42,245 bases of DNA from an uncultured Lachnospiraceae bacterium (GCA_910579325.1 CAJTTU010000023.1:1-42245); one strand, 5' to 3'. Positions 1 to 8,010 are shown, counted from the stretch's first letter. Notes: generated from the letters alone by a model not told the origin. Numbers and translations are program-made.

Positions 1-259
1 ACTCCCCTTCCTCCGACACGCGGCCATTACGAATTCCAAAATAGAGATACTCATAAGTCGTATGATAAAACACCCGCAGCTTTTCCGCCAGTTTCCTCGA
101 AAGCGGAATCGCGCCGCGCTCGGCCTGTCCATAATAATTGGACGTATACCCAATCCTGTCACAGAGTTCTTCCTGCGTCAGTCCTGCCATCACACGCATC
201 TTCAGCAGCCTGTCCGCAACCGTATTTTCCGGAAGTTCAACATCTGGTTTTTTACGCAT
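1..259 (-). CDS. XRE-family helix-turn-helix regulator (3' end cut off by window)
   Basis: The N-terminal 86 residues of a small DNA-binding protein are visible; the rest lies beyond the left edge. After a short leader (MRKKPDVELPENTVADRL) comes a classical lambda-repressor/XRE helix-turn-helix: KMRVMAGLTQEELCDRIG as helices 1-2, then TSNYYGQAERGAIPLS with the usual recognition-helix spacing, then LAEKLRVFYH. The start at 259 is supported by an AAGGAGTG ribosome binding site 7 bases upstream. It reads in the same direction as the tmRNA but is separated from it by a probable terminator, so it is probably its own transcription unit. Its target and any effector domain cannot be seen. The HTH call is firm; the biological role is unknown. 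Confidence 0.8.
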   Translation of the reverse strand, partial: MRKKPDVELPENTVADRLLKMRVMAGLTQEELCDRIGYTSNYYGQAERGAIPLSRKLAEKLRVFYHTTYEYLYFGIRNGRVSEEGE

Positions 260-587
260 TACTCAGCACTCCTTTTTTATAATGGTACTGAATTTCCGCA
301 TATTTTAACAGTTATGGAAAAGGATGAATTTACAGTGATAAAAAAGGAGTCTTTATATTTTTGCAAAATGCTTCATATTGTGAAAAATCCGAGTGTGAAA
401 AGTCTGAGAAAATTTTCTTCTGATTTGCGTATCTTTTTTCAGAGAACTGAAAAGGACCGCAAACACAGACGTTTTCGCGATCCTCAATATTCGGGCGTAT
501 GCCAATCTGCCGGATGACGGACTGTTTTTCCAGAAACAGCGGAAAAATGCCGACAACTCATCTGGCGCAGGTATTACCGGAGAAAAG
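260..587. other. Intergenic stretch between XRE gene and tmRNA
   Basis: No convincing gene is present on either strand. Short open frames in it lack a ribosome binding site and recognisable motifs. It holds the trailer of the tmRNA transcript, a probable terminator at 448-482, and the AT-rich leader of the XRE gene. Confidence 0.5.
448..482 (-). terminator. Probable terminator of the ssrA transcript
   Basis: On the minus strand, bases 482-471 (GATCGCGAAAAC) pair with 466-455 (GTGTTTGCGGTC) in 11 of 12 positions, counting G-U pairs, around a 4-base loop. The stem is followed by CTTTTC. It lies about 105 bases beyond the tmRNA 3' end, with no other gene between. Confidence 0.5.
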
Positions 588-923
588 TGGAGCAGGCGGG
601 AATCGGACCCGCGTCCAGAAAACCATTCATTGTACTTCTACTATCATAGCTGCTTTTTTGGATTCCCGCGGACGAACGGCAAACAGCAGCCTTTCGTCTT
701 CTGGTAGCTTCATCTTACGCCCATATGCGCAAAGCTTAGCATATGTCGTTTCTCACATAAGTCGATGCCAGGAACCCGACGTGTGAGTGCGCCGGGGCTG
801 ACAGCTGCCTTAGGCAGCGTATGCTAAATTATCTTCAGCGTTTATATTTATTGGTGTCATTTAACGCATAACTGCGGATAGCTTCTCCAACTTCAAATCC
901 CCTGTCGAAACCAGTACTGCCCC
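588..923 (-). ncRNA. ssrA: tmRNA (transfer-messenger RNA)
   Basis: This RNA rescues stalled ribosomes: it is charged with alanine, enters the A site with SmpB, and encodes a degradation tag. The 5' end GGGGCAG (923-917) pairs with the 3' end CTGCTCC (595-589) to form the tRNA-like acceptor stem, followed by A at 588. The CCA tail is not encoded. The T arm (CGCGGG-TCCGATT-CCCGC) is intact just upstream of the 3' end. The tag frame ends with NAEDNLAYAA and a TAA stop at 812-810, and the stop sits in the loop of the GCTGCC/GGCAGC hairpin, as is usual. The resume codon could not be fixed by eye. The length of 336 nt is normal. It lies directly downstream of smpB, the gene for its partner protein. 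Confidence 0.95.
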
Positions 924-941
924 ATATTCAATTGGATTTAT

Positions 942-970
942 AGTCTATCAGGTTTCTTTTGATTTGTCAA
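942..970 (-). promoter_or_regulatory. Sigma-A promoter of ssrA, overlapping the smpB stop codon
   Basis: Minus-strand TTGACA (970-965), a 17-base spacer, then TAGACT (947-942). Transcription would begin about 10-15 bases before the mature tmRNA 5' end. The -35 box overlaps the smpB stop codon, so tmRNA can be made independently of smpB. Confidence 0.65.
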
Positions 971-1437
971 TACAGATTTTTCACCTTAAACTCTTTCTCC
1001 GCCTCCCTGCGCTGGTCCTTCTTCGCGATATCCTCCCGCTTGTCATACAGCTTCTTGCCCCGGGCCAGACCGATCTCCACCTTGGCCAGGCTGCCCCGGA
1101 AATAGACCTGCAAAGGGACCAGCGTATACCCTTTCTGGGCCAGGGCGCCGGCCAGCTTGTTGATCTGGCTCCGGTGCAGCAGAAGCTTGCGCACGCGCAG
1201 CGGATCCTTATTGAAAATATTACCCTTCTCATAAGGGCTGATATGCATCCCGTAGATCATAACCTCGCCTCTGCTGTCGATGCGGATAAACGATTCCTTA
1301 ATGCTGCACTTTCCCATGCGCAGGGACTTCACCTCGGTTCCAGCCAGGGTGATCCCCGCCTCATAGGTATCTTCTATAAAATAATCAAACCTGGCTTTTT
1401 TGTTATTTGCCACCAGTTTAAAATGATCTTTGGACAT
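967..1437 (-). CDS. smpB: SsrA-binding protein SmpB
   Basis: SmpB binds the tRNA-like domain of tmRNA and delivers it to stalled ribosomes. The 156-residue product has the whole family pattern: N-terminal KLVANNKKARFDYFIEDTYEAGI, the GTEVKSLR motif near residue 35, and a basic C-terminal tail (DKREDIAKKDQRREAEKEFK) that occupies the empty mRNA channel. The start at 1437 is supported by AAGGAG about 8 bases upstream. It lies between rnr and ssrA in the order secG-rnr-smpB-ssrA, which is conserved in many Firmicutes, so trans-translation and RNase R decay of the released mRNA are encoded together. A 47-bp direct repeat lies just in front of the gene. Confidence 0.97.
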   Translation of the reverse strand: MSKDHFKLVANNKKARFDYFIEDTYEAGITLAGTEVKSLRMGKCSIKESFIRIDSRGEVMIYGMHISPYEKGNIFNKDPLRVRKLLLHRSQINKLAGALAQKGYTLVPLQVYFRGSLAKVEIGLARGKKLYDKREDIAKKDQRREAEKEFKVKNLY

Positions 1438-1447
1438 ATTTACTCTC

Positions 1448-1560
1448 CTTCGCGTTCATCTGCGCCCTGCGGGCTTGATTCACTGAGTTCCATTTAGCTA
1501 CGCATACATGGAACTTCGCGTTCATCTGCGCCCTGCGGGCTTGATTCACTGAGTTCCATT
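1448..1560. repeat. 47-bp direct repeat at the rnr-smpB junction
   Basis: Bases 1448-1494 and 1514-1560 are identical, with 19 bases between them (66-bp period). The copy at 1514-1560 encodes the end of RNase R (MELSESSPQGADERE); the copy at 1448-1494 is now outside the gene. Read without the duplication, rnr would end ...DEREGE followed by TAA two bases before the smpB ATG. The repeat therefore looks like a recent tandem duplication that moved the rnr stop codon. Confidence 0.9.
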
Positions 1561-3509
1561 GTAAACCACACGGTCTTTGTCGTCAAGTCGGCTTCTTTCA
1601 CCCGCACCCGGACACGCTGGCCCAGTTTGTAGGTTTTTCCGGTCTGTTCTCCCCGCATCTCATACGCTTCGTCAAAGAATATATAGAAGTCGTCCGACAG
1701 ATCCGTCACATGCACCAGGCCCTCTACCGTATTTTCCAGCTCCACAAAGATACCCCAGGCCGTCACGCCGGAGATTACGCCATCGAAAACCTCTCCCACA
1801 TGGCTTGCCATATATTCTGCTTTTTTAACCTTCTCCGTCTCCCGCTCCGCCTCGTCGGCTTTCCGCTCCTGGTCACTGGATGTCTCAGCCACCCCGGGAA
1901 GCAGTGTCTCATAATGCTCCAGACGTTCCGCGTTCAGCGCTCCCCGCAGATTTTCCTTGATAATCCGGTGAATCTGCAGGTCCGGATATCTGCGGATCGG
2001 CGAAGTGAAATGGCAGTAATACTGGGCGGCCAGGCCAAAATGGCCGATACACTCCGTCGTATATTTTGCCTGCCTTAACGAACGCAGCGTCAGTCGGCTG
2101 ATCAGCGCTTCTTCGGGGGAATCCTGAATCTTTGCCAGCAGTTTTTGCAGCTCCTTGGGATGAATCTCTGATCTCACCCCTTTCATCCCATAGCCGAAAT
2201 TCCGGATAAACAGCGCCAGCTTCCGAATCCGGTCAGGGGCGGGCACCTCATGGGTACGGTACACAAATGGCAGCTCCTGCCAGAAGAAATCCTCGGCAAT
2301 CGTTTCATTGGCCGCCAGCATAAAATCCTCTATCATCTTTGTGGCATCGTTCCGCTCATAAGGATGGATCTCCATGGGGTGCCCTTCTGCGTCCAGCACA
2401 ATTTTGCTCTCCGGAAAATCAAAGTCCAGAGCGCCTCTTGCCTTCCTCTTTTCCCGCATCCGGCCGGCCAGCTCATTCATCAAAAGCAGCATGGGAACCA
2501 GCTCTCCAAATTCATCCTGATTCCCTGACGGATCCCTGAGAATCCGGTTCACCTCCGTATAAGACATACGCCTGTCCACCCGGATCACCGTCTCCTCGAT
2601 GCTGTGGCCGATTACCGTCCCCTTTTCATCCACATCCATCAGGCAGCTGAGCGCCAGCCTGTCCTCCCCGGCGTTCAGAGAACAGATCCCATTGGACAGC
2701 CGGTGGGGCAGCATGGGAATCACCCGGTCCACCAGATAAACGCTGGTACCCCGCCGCAGCGCCTCCCGGTCCAGCGGCGAACCCTCCGCGACATAATGGG
2801 ACACGTCGGCGATATGAACGCCCAGATGACAGATACCGTCCTCCTTTGAAAGGGTAACGGCATCATCCAGATCTTTGGCATCCTCGCCGTCTATCGTAAC
2901 TGTCAGCAAATGGCGCAGATCGGTACGACCTTTCCGCTCCGCCTCCGATACACTGTCCGGCACCTGCTCCGTCTGAGCCATCACCCGGGCGGGAAACTCC
3001 GTTTTCAGGTCATATGCCCGTACAATCGACAGAATATCCACGCCCGGATCTCCCACATGCCCCAGAATCTCCGTGATCTCTCCCTCCGGCCTGTGGATTC
3101 CGTCGCCGTATTTTTTTATTCTGGCCACGGCTTTATGGCCGGTTACGGCGCCCCGCTCTTTTCCTCCGGGAATATAAATGTCTGTTCCCACTTTTCCCTG
3201 ATCCGGCACCAGAAAGCCGCCGCCTTTTGTCTTCTGATAGGTCCCCACCACGGTCCGGATTTCCCTGGTCAGAACGCGCAGAACCTTTCCCTCCGGCCGC
3301 CGCCCCTTCTCTCCGGGCCGCACAACCGTTACCAGCACCTGATCTTTGTTCATGGCGCCCATGGTATTTTCTTCCGCTATATAAATATCTTCTTTTTCCC
3401 CTTCCGCCGTCACAAAGCCGAAACGCTTCTGACTGCCCCGGAACACGCCCTGCAGGGCGCCCTCGGGAATCGCCGTCTCTTTACCTGTCTCTTTTTCTTT
3501 TTCTTCCAT
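1494..3509 (-). CDS. rnr: Ribonuclease R (RNB-family 3'-5' exoribonuclease)
   Basis: This processive 3'-5' exoribonuclease degrades structured RNA and the mRNA released by trans-translation. The 671-residue product shows a cold-shock-like RNA-binding domain (GVFRGSQKRFGFV, residues about 20-80), a second OB region, the RNB catalytic core with the acidic motif TIDGEDAKDLDDAV near residue 206, HFTSPIRRYPDLQIHR, and a C-terminal S1 domain (GVISGVTAWGIFVELENTVEG). The N-terminal winged-helix domain seen in longer RNase R proteins is absent; no such segment precedes the start, which has GGAGGTG 6-7 bases upstream. The last six residues (VPCMRS) come from the 66-bp duplication described separately. 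It is separated from secG by a terminator, so it probably has its own promoter in 3510-3600. Confidence 0.93.
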   Translation of the reverse strand: MEEKEKETGKETAIPEGALQGVFRGSQKRFGFVTAEGEKEDIYIAEENTMGAMNKDQVLVTVVRPGEKGRRPEGKVLRVLTREIRTVVGTYQKTKGGGFLVPDQGKVGTDIYIPGGKERGAVTGHKAVARIKKYGDGIHRPEGEITEILGHVGDPGVDILSIVRAYDLKTEFPARVMAQTEQVPDSVSEAERKGRTDLRHLLTVTIDGEDAKDLDDAVTLSKEDGICHLGVHIADVSHYVAEGSPLDREALRRGTSVYLVDRVIPMLPHRLSNGICSLNAGEDRLALSCLMDVDEKGTVIGHSIEETVIRVDRRMSYTEVNRILRDPSGNQDEFGELVPMLLLMNELAGRMREKRKARGALDFDFPESKIVLDAEGHPMEIHPYERNDATKMIEDFMLAANETIAEDFFWQELPFVYRTHEVPAPDRIRKLALFIRNFGYGMKGVRSEIHPKELQKLLAKIQDSPEEALISRLTLRSLRQAKYTTECIGHFGLAAQYYCHFTSPIRRYPDLQIHRIIKENLRGALNAERLEHYETLLPGVAETSSDQERKADEAERETEKVKKAEYMASHVGEVFDGVISGVTAWGIFVELENTVEGLVHVTDLSDDFYIFFDEAYEMRGEQTGKTYKLGQRVRVRVKEADLTTKTVWFTMELSESSPQGADEREVPCMRS

Positions 3510-3599
3510 AAATCACCTCCACGAAAGCTTCCGTACTCCCTTACCCCTGCTCCGCCGGAACAAATCTCCCATATTCTCTCAGAACATTCATGATAATAT

Positions 3600-3635
3600 G
3601 AAAAAAACCGCCTACAATCTTTCATCGTAAGCGGT
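3600..3635 (-). terminator. Rho-independent terminator after secG
   Basis: On the minus strand ACCGCTTAC (3635-3627) pairs over 9 bp with GTAGGCGGT (3615-3607) around an 11-base loop. The stem is followed directly by a run of seven T. Confidence 0.85.
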
Positions 3636-3660
3636 AGTCTTTCAGTTCGTCTCTCTTAAG

Positions 3661-3897
3661 TCAGATCATATTCAAAAGCAGCGCAACCACAAAAAAAGCG
3701 ATTGCCACATACTTTGTGCTTTTCTCGATCTTCCCTTCAAGGGTACGTCCTTTATTCTTCTCCCAGAAGGACTCGGCAGCGCCGCTGATGGAACCGGTCA
3801 GACCGGCAGATTTTCCCTCCTGAGCCATTACGATTACGGTCAATGCAATACAAATCAAAACAAAAACAACGGTAAGAACGATCTTTAATGCTCCCAT
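3661..3897 (-). CDS. secG: Preprotein translocase subunit SecG
   Basis: SecG is a small membrane subunit of the SecYEG protein export channel. The 78-residue protein has two hydrophobic membrane segments (residues about 4-24 and 60-77) joined by a loop with the family pattern QEGKSAGLTGSISGAAESFWEKNKGRTLE. The start has AGGAGGTG 7 bases upstream. It leads the conserved secG-rnr-smpB-ssrA gene order, although a terminator separates it from rnr. Confidence 0.93.
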   Translation of the reverse strand: MGALKIVLTVVFVLICIALTVIVMAQEGKSAGLTGSISGAAESFWEKNKGRTLEGKIEKSTKYVAIAFFVVALLLNMI

Positions 3898-3986
3898 TTT
3901 TCACACCTCCTATGGCCAAACACAGGTATCGTACCATAAAAGATTCGAAATTTCAAGTCTATTGGCCGAGTTTCTTCCAAAATCTT

Positions 3987-5309
3987 TTATTTTCCCGCCG
4001 GTATCTTCCAGTCCTCAAAAGGATTCTGATAGATGGCCATCCGCCCCAGAGCGCCGTCGATCCGCAAAAGCTGATTGTATTTGGCGTTTCTGTCGGAGCG
4101 GCAGGGAGCGCCGGTTTTGATCTGACCTGCGTTGACCGCCACGGCGATATCCGCGATTGTGGCATCCTCCGTCTCGCCGGACCGGTGGGAAATCACACAG
4201 CGGTAGCCCGCTTTCTGAGCCATCTGGATCGCCTCAAAGCTTTCTGTCAGCGTTCCGATCTGATTCACCTTGACCAGAATGGCATTGGCCGTGTGATTCT
4301 TAATTCCCTGGGCCAGCCGTTTTGTGTTGGTGACAAACAGATCGTCCCCCACCAGCTGTATTTTCTGCCCCAGCCGCTCCGTCATCATTTTCCAGCCTTC
4401 CCAGTCTTCCTCATGAAGCCCGTCTTCAATGGAGACAATCGGAAACTCATTGCACAGGCCGTTCAGATAGGAAACCATTTCCTCCGCGCCGCGAACCACC
4501 TTTTCCCCCTTCATCTTACTCTCTCCGGGGAAATAATAACCGCCTTCCTCCTCCGAATACAGCTCGCTGGAAGCCGCGTCCATAGCAAAACAGATATCAT
4601 GGCCGGGCCGGTAGCCCGCCTTCTCAATTGCCTGCGTCAGACAGGTAAAAACTTCCTTGGCATCCTTCATATCCGGCGCGAAGCCGCCCTCGTCGCCCAC
4701 TGCCGTGGAAAGCCCTTTTTCCTTTAAGATGCCTTTCAGCGTATGGTACACCTCCGTACACATACGGATGCCATTAGACATGCAGTCCGCTCCTACCGGC
4801 ATAATCATAAACTCCTGCAAGTCCACTGTGTTATCCGCATGCTTGCCGCCGTTTAACACGTTCATCATCGGCACGGGAAGCTGTCTGGCCCGGAATCCGC
4901 CCAGATAAAAGTAAAGAGGGACGCCTAAAGCTGCCGCCGCCGCTTTGGCCGACGCCAGGGAAACCCCCAGTATGGCATTGGCCCCCAGGTTCCCTTTATT
5001 CTCCGTGCCGTCGGCCCGGTTCAGCAGATAGTCGATATTGCCCTGGTCCAGGACATTCTGCCCTTTTAACAGCTCGCAAAATTCTGTCATAATATGGTGG
5101 ACCGCGATCTTCACCCCGTTCCCGTGGTAACGGTTCTCCCCGTCACGAAGCTCCGCCGCCTCGAATTTCCCGGTGGAAGCCCCCGACGGCACGCTGGCCC
5201 GGCCCATCACGCCGTTTTCCAGCACCACATCCGCCTCCACCGTCGGATTCCCCCGGGAATCCAGTATTTCTCTTCCGTAAACTGCCGCGATTGAAAAGCC
5301 TTTTTGCAT
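3987..5309 (-). CDS. eno: Enolase (phosphopyruvate hydratase)
   Basis: Enolase converts 2-phosphoglycerate to phosphoenolpyruvate in glycolysis. The 440-residue protein is full length. Landmarks are AVYGREILDSRGNPTVEADV at the N terminus, SVPSGASTGKFEAAELRDG (flexible active-site loop), NVLNGGKHADN, SIEDGLHEEDWEGW and LVGDDLFVTN (metal ligands), and the signature ILVKVNQIGTLTES followed by the SHRSGETED catalytic region. I chose the ATG at 5309 because AGGAGG lies 7 bases upstream and the protein then begins as the family does; an upstream in-frame ATG at 5348 would add 13 residues that do not belong. It is apparently monocistronic. Confidence 0.97.
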   Translation of the reverse strand: MQKGFSIAAVYGREILDSRGNPTVEADVVLENGVMGRASVPSGASTGKFEAAELRDGENRYHGNGVKIAVHHIMTEFCELLKGQNVLDQGNIDYLLNRADGTENKGNLGANAILGVSLASAKAAAAALGVPLYFYLGGFRARQLPVPMMNVLNGGKHADNTVDLQEFMIMPVGADCMSNGIRMCTEVYHTLKGILKEKGLSTAVGDEGGFAPDMKDAKEVFTCLTQAIEKAGYRPGHDICFAMDAASSELYSEEEGGYYFPGESKMKGEKVVRGAEEMVSYLNGLCNEFPIVSIEDGLHEEDWEGWKMMTERLGQKIQLVGDDLFVTNTKRLAQGIKNHTANAILVKVNQIGTLTESFEAIQMAQKAGYRCVISHRSGETEDATIADIAVAVNAGQIKTGAPCRSDRNAKYNQLLRIDGALGRMAIYQNPFEDWKIPAGK

Positions 5310-5520
5310 AGATTTTCCTCCTGTTTCAGCCCGCAGCGCTCTTTTCAAGCCTCCTCGGACTTATTCGATCCGCTGCTCTCCAACAAAGTTTTTATACATT
5401 ATCTGTAAAACCGAAAAATCTATACATACCGGCAGTTTAAACCTTTTCAGCTGCTTTTGATAACAGCAAAATTCCCGCCGAAATCAATACCGCACACCCA
5501 TTTGATTTTCGGCAGGGATG

Positions 5521-5555
5521 AAAAAAGAGAGAACTCCTCAAAACGGAGAACTCCC
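5521..5555 (-). terminator. Probable terminator after the Bax-inhibitor-1 gene
   Basis: On the minus strand a hairpin forms from GGGAG-TT-CTCC and GGAG-TT-CTCTC, with a UU/UU internal loop and a 7-base loop. It is followed by six T. It lies about 36 bases after the stop codon at 5592. Confidence 0.6.
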
Positions 5556-5591
5556 TTTTGTTCATAATTATCTTTTGCCCCGTGCGGCGCG

Positions 5592-6302
5592 TCAGTTTCT
5601 TCTCTTCCCCAGAATCCGCAGCAGGTAAATGAAAATATTGATGAAATCCAGATACAGCGCCAGCGCGGAAAATACGGAAGCCTTTGACGCCATAACCGAG
5701 TCGTTGCCGTAATATTCGTAATACGCTTTGATTTTCTGGGTATCGTATGCCGTATAAGCCAGGAAAATCACAATGCCGATCATGCAGGCGATGGTCTCAA
5801 AGCCAGACAGGTTCAGGAACATGGACAACACCCAGAACACCGCCAGAAAGATGGCCCCGCCAAGCAGCACGTTGCGCATTCTGGACAGGTCGACTTTCAC
5901 AAAGTAACCGATCATCGCCATCAGGCCGAAATATACGGAAGTCAGCCCAAACACCATCACCAGGCTCAGCATATCATAAATCAGAAAATACACGGAAAAA
6001 GTAACGCCGTTTAAAATCGCATAGGCAAAAAACAGCGTTCTGGCGGCTCCCACCGACAGCTTATGCACCCGCGCGGACAGAAAAACCACAACGCCAAGCT
6101 CCGCCAGCAGCAAAATAAAATGACCGTACGGAACTGCGAACACATAAAAGACCGCTCCTGTGGCATAGCCCGCAATGGCCGTCAGGAACGTAAGCAGCAG
6201 TCCCGCGAACATCCAGGCAAAGGTTTTGGCCGTGTAGCGGTACAGCGGCTCCGCGTTGCTCTCACTGTAAGTTGTGTAACCGTTCAGATTATAAGATTCC
6301 AT
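5592..6302 (-). CDS. Bax inhibitor-1 / YccA-family membrane protein
   Basis: This integral membrane protein of 236 residues belongs to the BI-1/YccA/TMBIM family, whose bacterial members include a pH-sensitive calcium leak channel (YetJ). About seven hydrophobic segments are visible from residue 30 on. The typical signatures are present: GVTFSVYFLIYD in the middle, and AYTAYDTQKIKAYYEYYGND near the C terminus followed by ASVFSALALYLDFINIFIYLLRILG, which holds the conserved aspartates. The start at 6302 has AGGAGGTG upstream. Its substrate in this organism is unknown. It stands alone between terminators. Confidence 0.9.
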   Translation of the reverse strand: MESYNLNGYTTYSESNAEPLYRYTAKTFAWMFAGLLLTFLTAIAGYATGAVFYVFAVPYGHFILLLAELGVVVFLSARVHKLSVGAARTLFFAYAILNGVTFSVYFLIYDMLSLVMVFGLTSVYFGLMAMIGYFVKVDLSRMRNVLLGGAIFLAVFWVLSMFLNLSGFETIACMIGIVIFLAYTAYDTQKIKAYYEYYGNDSVMASKASVFSALALYLDFINIFIYLLRILGKRRN

Positions 6303-6347
6303 AATAATGCACCTCCTGTTTATAGCGCCACCGTGCCCCGGTGCTGA

Positions 6348-6527
6348 TTATGCCATCACATCTATGTTCTGGCCTATTCCTGTCACCGCAGCCTCCATCA
6401 TTTTCGCGATCTCATCACCGCTGATCTCCGCGATCTCAAGAGTTTTGGACATCAGGGCATAGCTCATGTCAGTCTGAAACTGGCTGGCAGACATCGCCAT
6501 CGATACTGCAACAAGATCCATATACAT
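6348..6527 (-). CDS. yjfB: YjfB-family putative motility protein (59 aa)
   Basis: A small gene read directly from the sequence. It encodes 59 residues beginning MYMDLVAVSMAMSASQFQ, followed by the amphipathic stretch YALMSKTLEIAEISGDEIAKM and ending GQNIDVMA. This matches the pattern of the YjfB putative motility family: a short N-terminal helix rich in Ala, Ser and Met, then a 'K-LE-AE--G' helix. AGGAGG lies 8 bases before the ATG. A sigma-D (sigma-28) type promoter lies about 90 bases upstream, which fits a flagellar regulon gene. The molecular function of the family is not established. The gene lies downstream of tcdA but has its own promoter. Confidence 0.8.
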   Translation of the reverse strand: MYMDLVAVSMAMSASQFQTDMSYALMSKTLEIAEISGDEIAKMMEAAVTGIGQNIDVMA

Positions 6528-6618
6528 GTTCGCACCTCCTATATTCTAAATCTTCCGTGGCATCCTTTCCACTGATGAAACGTTTACCCTATCCTATCAC
6601 ATCCGGGAGAAATTTTCA

Positions 6619-6645
6619 ATATCCGCATGAAATTCCGAATTTTTA
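6619..6645 (-). promoter_or_regulatory. Sigma-D (sigma-28) type promoter of yjfB
   Basis: On the minus strand TAAA (6645-6642), a 15-base spacer, then GCGGATAT (6626-6619). The flagellar sigma consensus is TAAA-N15-GCCGATAT, so 11 of 12 defined bases match with exact spacing. It directs transcription to yjfB and overlaps the region just after the tcdA stop codon. Confidence 0.7.
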
Positions 6646-6647
6646 AT

Positions 6648-7418
6648 TCAGAATGAATCGGCAGCCTTTATTAAATCCTTCACCACTTCCCCGGCAATCA
6701 TCAGTCCTGCCGCCGGAGGGACGAAAGCCACGCTCCCCGGCGCTCTTTTGCGGCCCGGTCCCGGTTCTCTTTCTTCCTTTTCGTTATCGTCCGCAATGTC
6801 TGTCTTCACAACCGGACGCAGCGGCATTTCTTCGGAATATACCACTTTTAACCGCTCCACGCCCCGCCTTTTCAGCTCCCGGCGCATCACCCGGGCCAGC
6901 GGGCAGACGCTGGTCTCATAGATATCCCCAACACACAGCCTGCTGCCGTCCAGTTTATTCCCGGTACCCATGCTGCTGATCATGGGCACGCCGGCCTCCT
7001 GCGCCCGGAGAACCAGCTCGATCTTCGCCGTCACCGTATCCACCGCGTCCACTACATAATCATATTCCCCGAAAGGAAACGTATCCGCGTTCTCCGGGAG
7101 AAAAAAGCTTTTATAGACCCTGACGTTAACCTCAGGATTAACCTCGAGAATCCGCTCCCGCATCACATCCACCTTATCCCGGCCGACGGTTTTCCAGGTG
7201 GCGATAATCTGCCGGTTCAGATTGGAGACGGACACCTGGTCATGATCGATCAGGTCCATGGCGCCCACGCCGCTTCTGACCAGCGCTTCACACACATAAC
7301 CGCCTACGCCCCCGATGCCGAAAACGGCCACACGGGCATGTTTCAGCCTGTTCACACCGTCTGCTCCAAGCAGCAGCTCGGTTCTTTCGAATTGCTGTTC
7401 CGCATACTGCTCCGACAT
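6648..7418 (-). CDS. tcdA: tRNA threonylcarbamoyladenosine dehydratase (TcdA/CsdL, ThiF-E1 family)
   Basis: TcdA uses ATP to cyclise t6A37 to ct6A37 in ANN-decoding tRNAs. The 256-residue protein has the E1-like nucleotide-binding motif AVFGIGGVGGYVCEALVRSGVG near residue 30, followed by DHDQVSVSNLNRQI and VVDAVDTVTAKIEL. The later segments SMGTGNKLDGSRL and DIYETSVCPLARVMRRELKRRGV are typical of TcdA rather than ThiF or MoeB, which have zinc-binding cysteines. I prefer the ATG at 7418, two bases after the SEC-C gene stop; an in-frame ATG at 7442 overlapping that gene is possible. Both have weak ribosome binding sites, which suggests translational coupling. Confidence 0.88.
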   Translation of the reverse strand: MSEQYAEQQFERTELLLGADGVNRLKHARVAVFGIGGVGGYVCEALVRSGVGAMDLIDHDQVSVSNLNRQIIATWKTVGRDKVDVMRERILEVNPEVNVRVYKSFFLPENADTFPFGEYDYVVDAVDTVTAKIELVLRAQEAGVPMISSMGTGNKLDGSRLCVGDIYETSVCPLARVMRRELKRRGVERLKVVYSEEMPLRPVVKTDIADDNEKEEREPGPGRKRAPGSVAFVPPAAGLMIAGEVVKDLIKAADSF

Positions 7419-7420
7419 CT

Positions 7421-7924
7421 TTACGCGTTCTTCCCGCAGCATTTCTTATATTTCTTACCGCTGCCGCAGGGACATGGATCGTTTCTGCCGATCTTCGGGC
7501 CTTTTACGATCGTGTCGGCAGATTTCCGCTCCTTATACAGCTCCTTTCTCCGCTCCGGCGTCAGATGCGCGTCCCACTGGGGCAGCTCATAGAGCCAGTC
7601 CGCTTTCGCGCCTACCATATTATAATAGAGTTTTTCTTTATCATAATCCAGGCTGACCTGCGTATCCTCTTCCATCGTTTCCAGCGGATTAGGCGCTTTC
7701 AGACTGTCGTTGATGCCATCCAGAAATCCGGCCATGATTTTTACGTCCACGCCGTATTTGTCCGCCAGTTCCTTTACGGTTCCCGTCACGGCCTCTTTTT
7801 CCGTCAGCAGCTTCTCATAAATCTCCTTCTCCTGCTGAAAATAGCCGTTCCAGAATGTATCATACCGCTGACGGTCTGTTCCAAAGCTGTTCGCGTACTC
7901 CTGCCACTGTTCTAATAATGCCAT
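7421..7924 (-). CDS. SEC-C metal-binding-motif protein
   Basis: The 167-residue product ends in a perfect SEC-C zinc motif, IGRNDPCPCGSGKKYKKCCG (residues about 145-164), like that at the C terminus of SecA. The N-terminal 140 residues are mostly helical and charged (ELADKYGVDVKIMAGFLDGINDSL) and match the short SEC-C proteins seen next to many clostridial genes. No enzymatic motif is visible. The start at 7924 has AAAGGAA upstream and a near-consensus promoter lies at 8011-8039. It is followed immediately by tcdA. Whether it acts in protein export, RNA or ribosome binding cannot be told from the sequence. Confidence 0.85.
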   Translation of the reverse strand: MALLEQWQEYANSFGTDRQRYDTFWNGYFQQEKEIYEKLLTEKEAVTGTVKELADKYGVDVKIMAGFLDGINDSLKAPNPLETMEEDTQVSLDYDKEKLYYNMVGAKADWLYELPQWDAHLTPERRKELYKERKSADTIVKGPKIGRNDPCPCGSGKKYKKCCGKNA

Positions 7925-8010
7925 AATAATCTGTTCCTTTCCCTTCTATTCCCTTCTATATTCTGCTCCGGAGCATTCTGATCCGGCTCATGGGTATCTT
8001 CTCTGCCACA

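Noticed and set aside
62..517. Plus-strand open frame of 151 codons
   Set aside because: It runs antisense to the XRE gene and through non-coding sequence, has no ribosome binding site and no recognisable domain.
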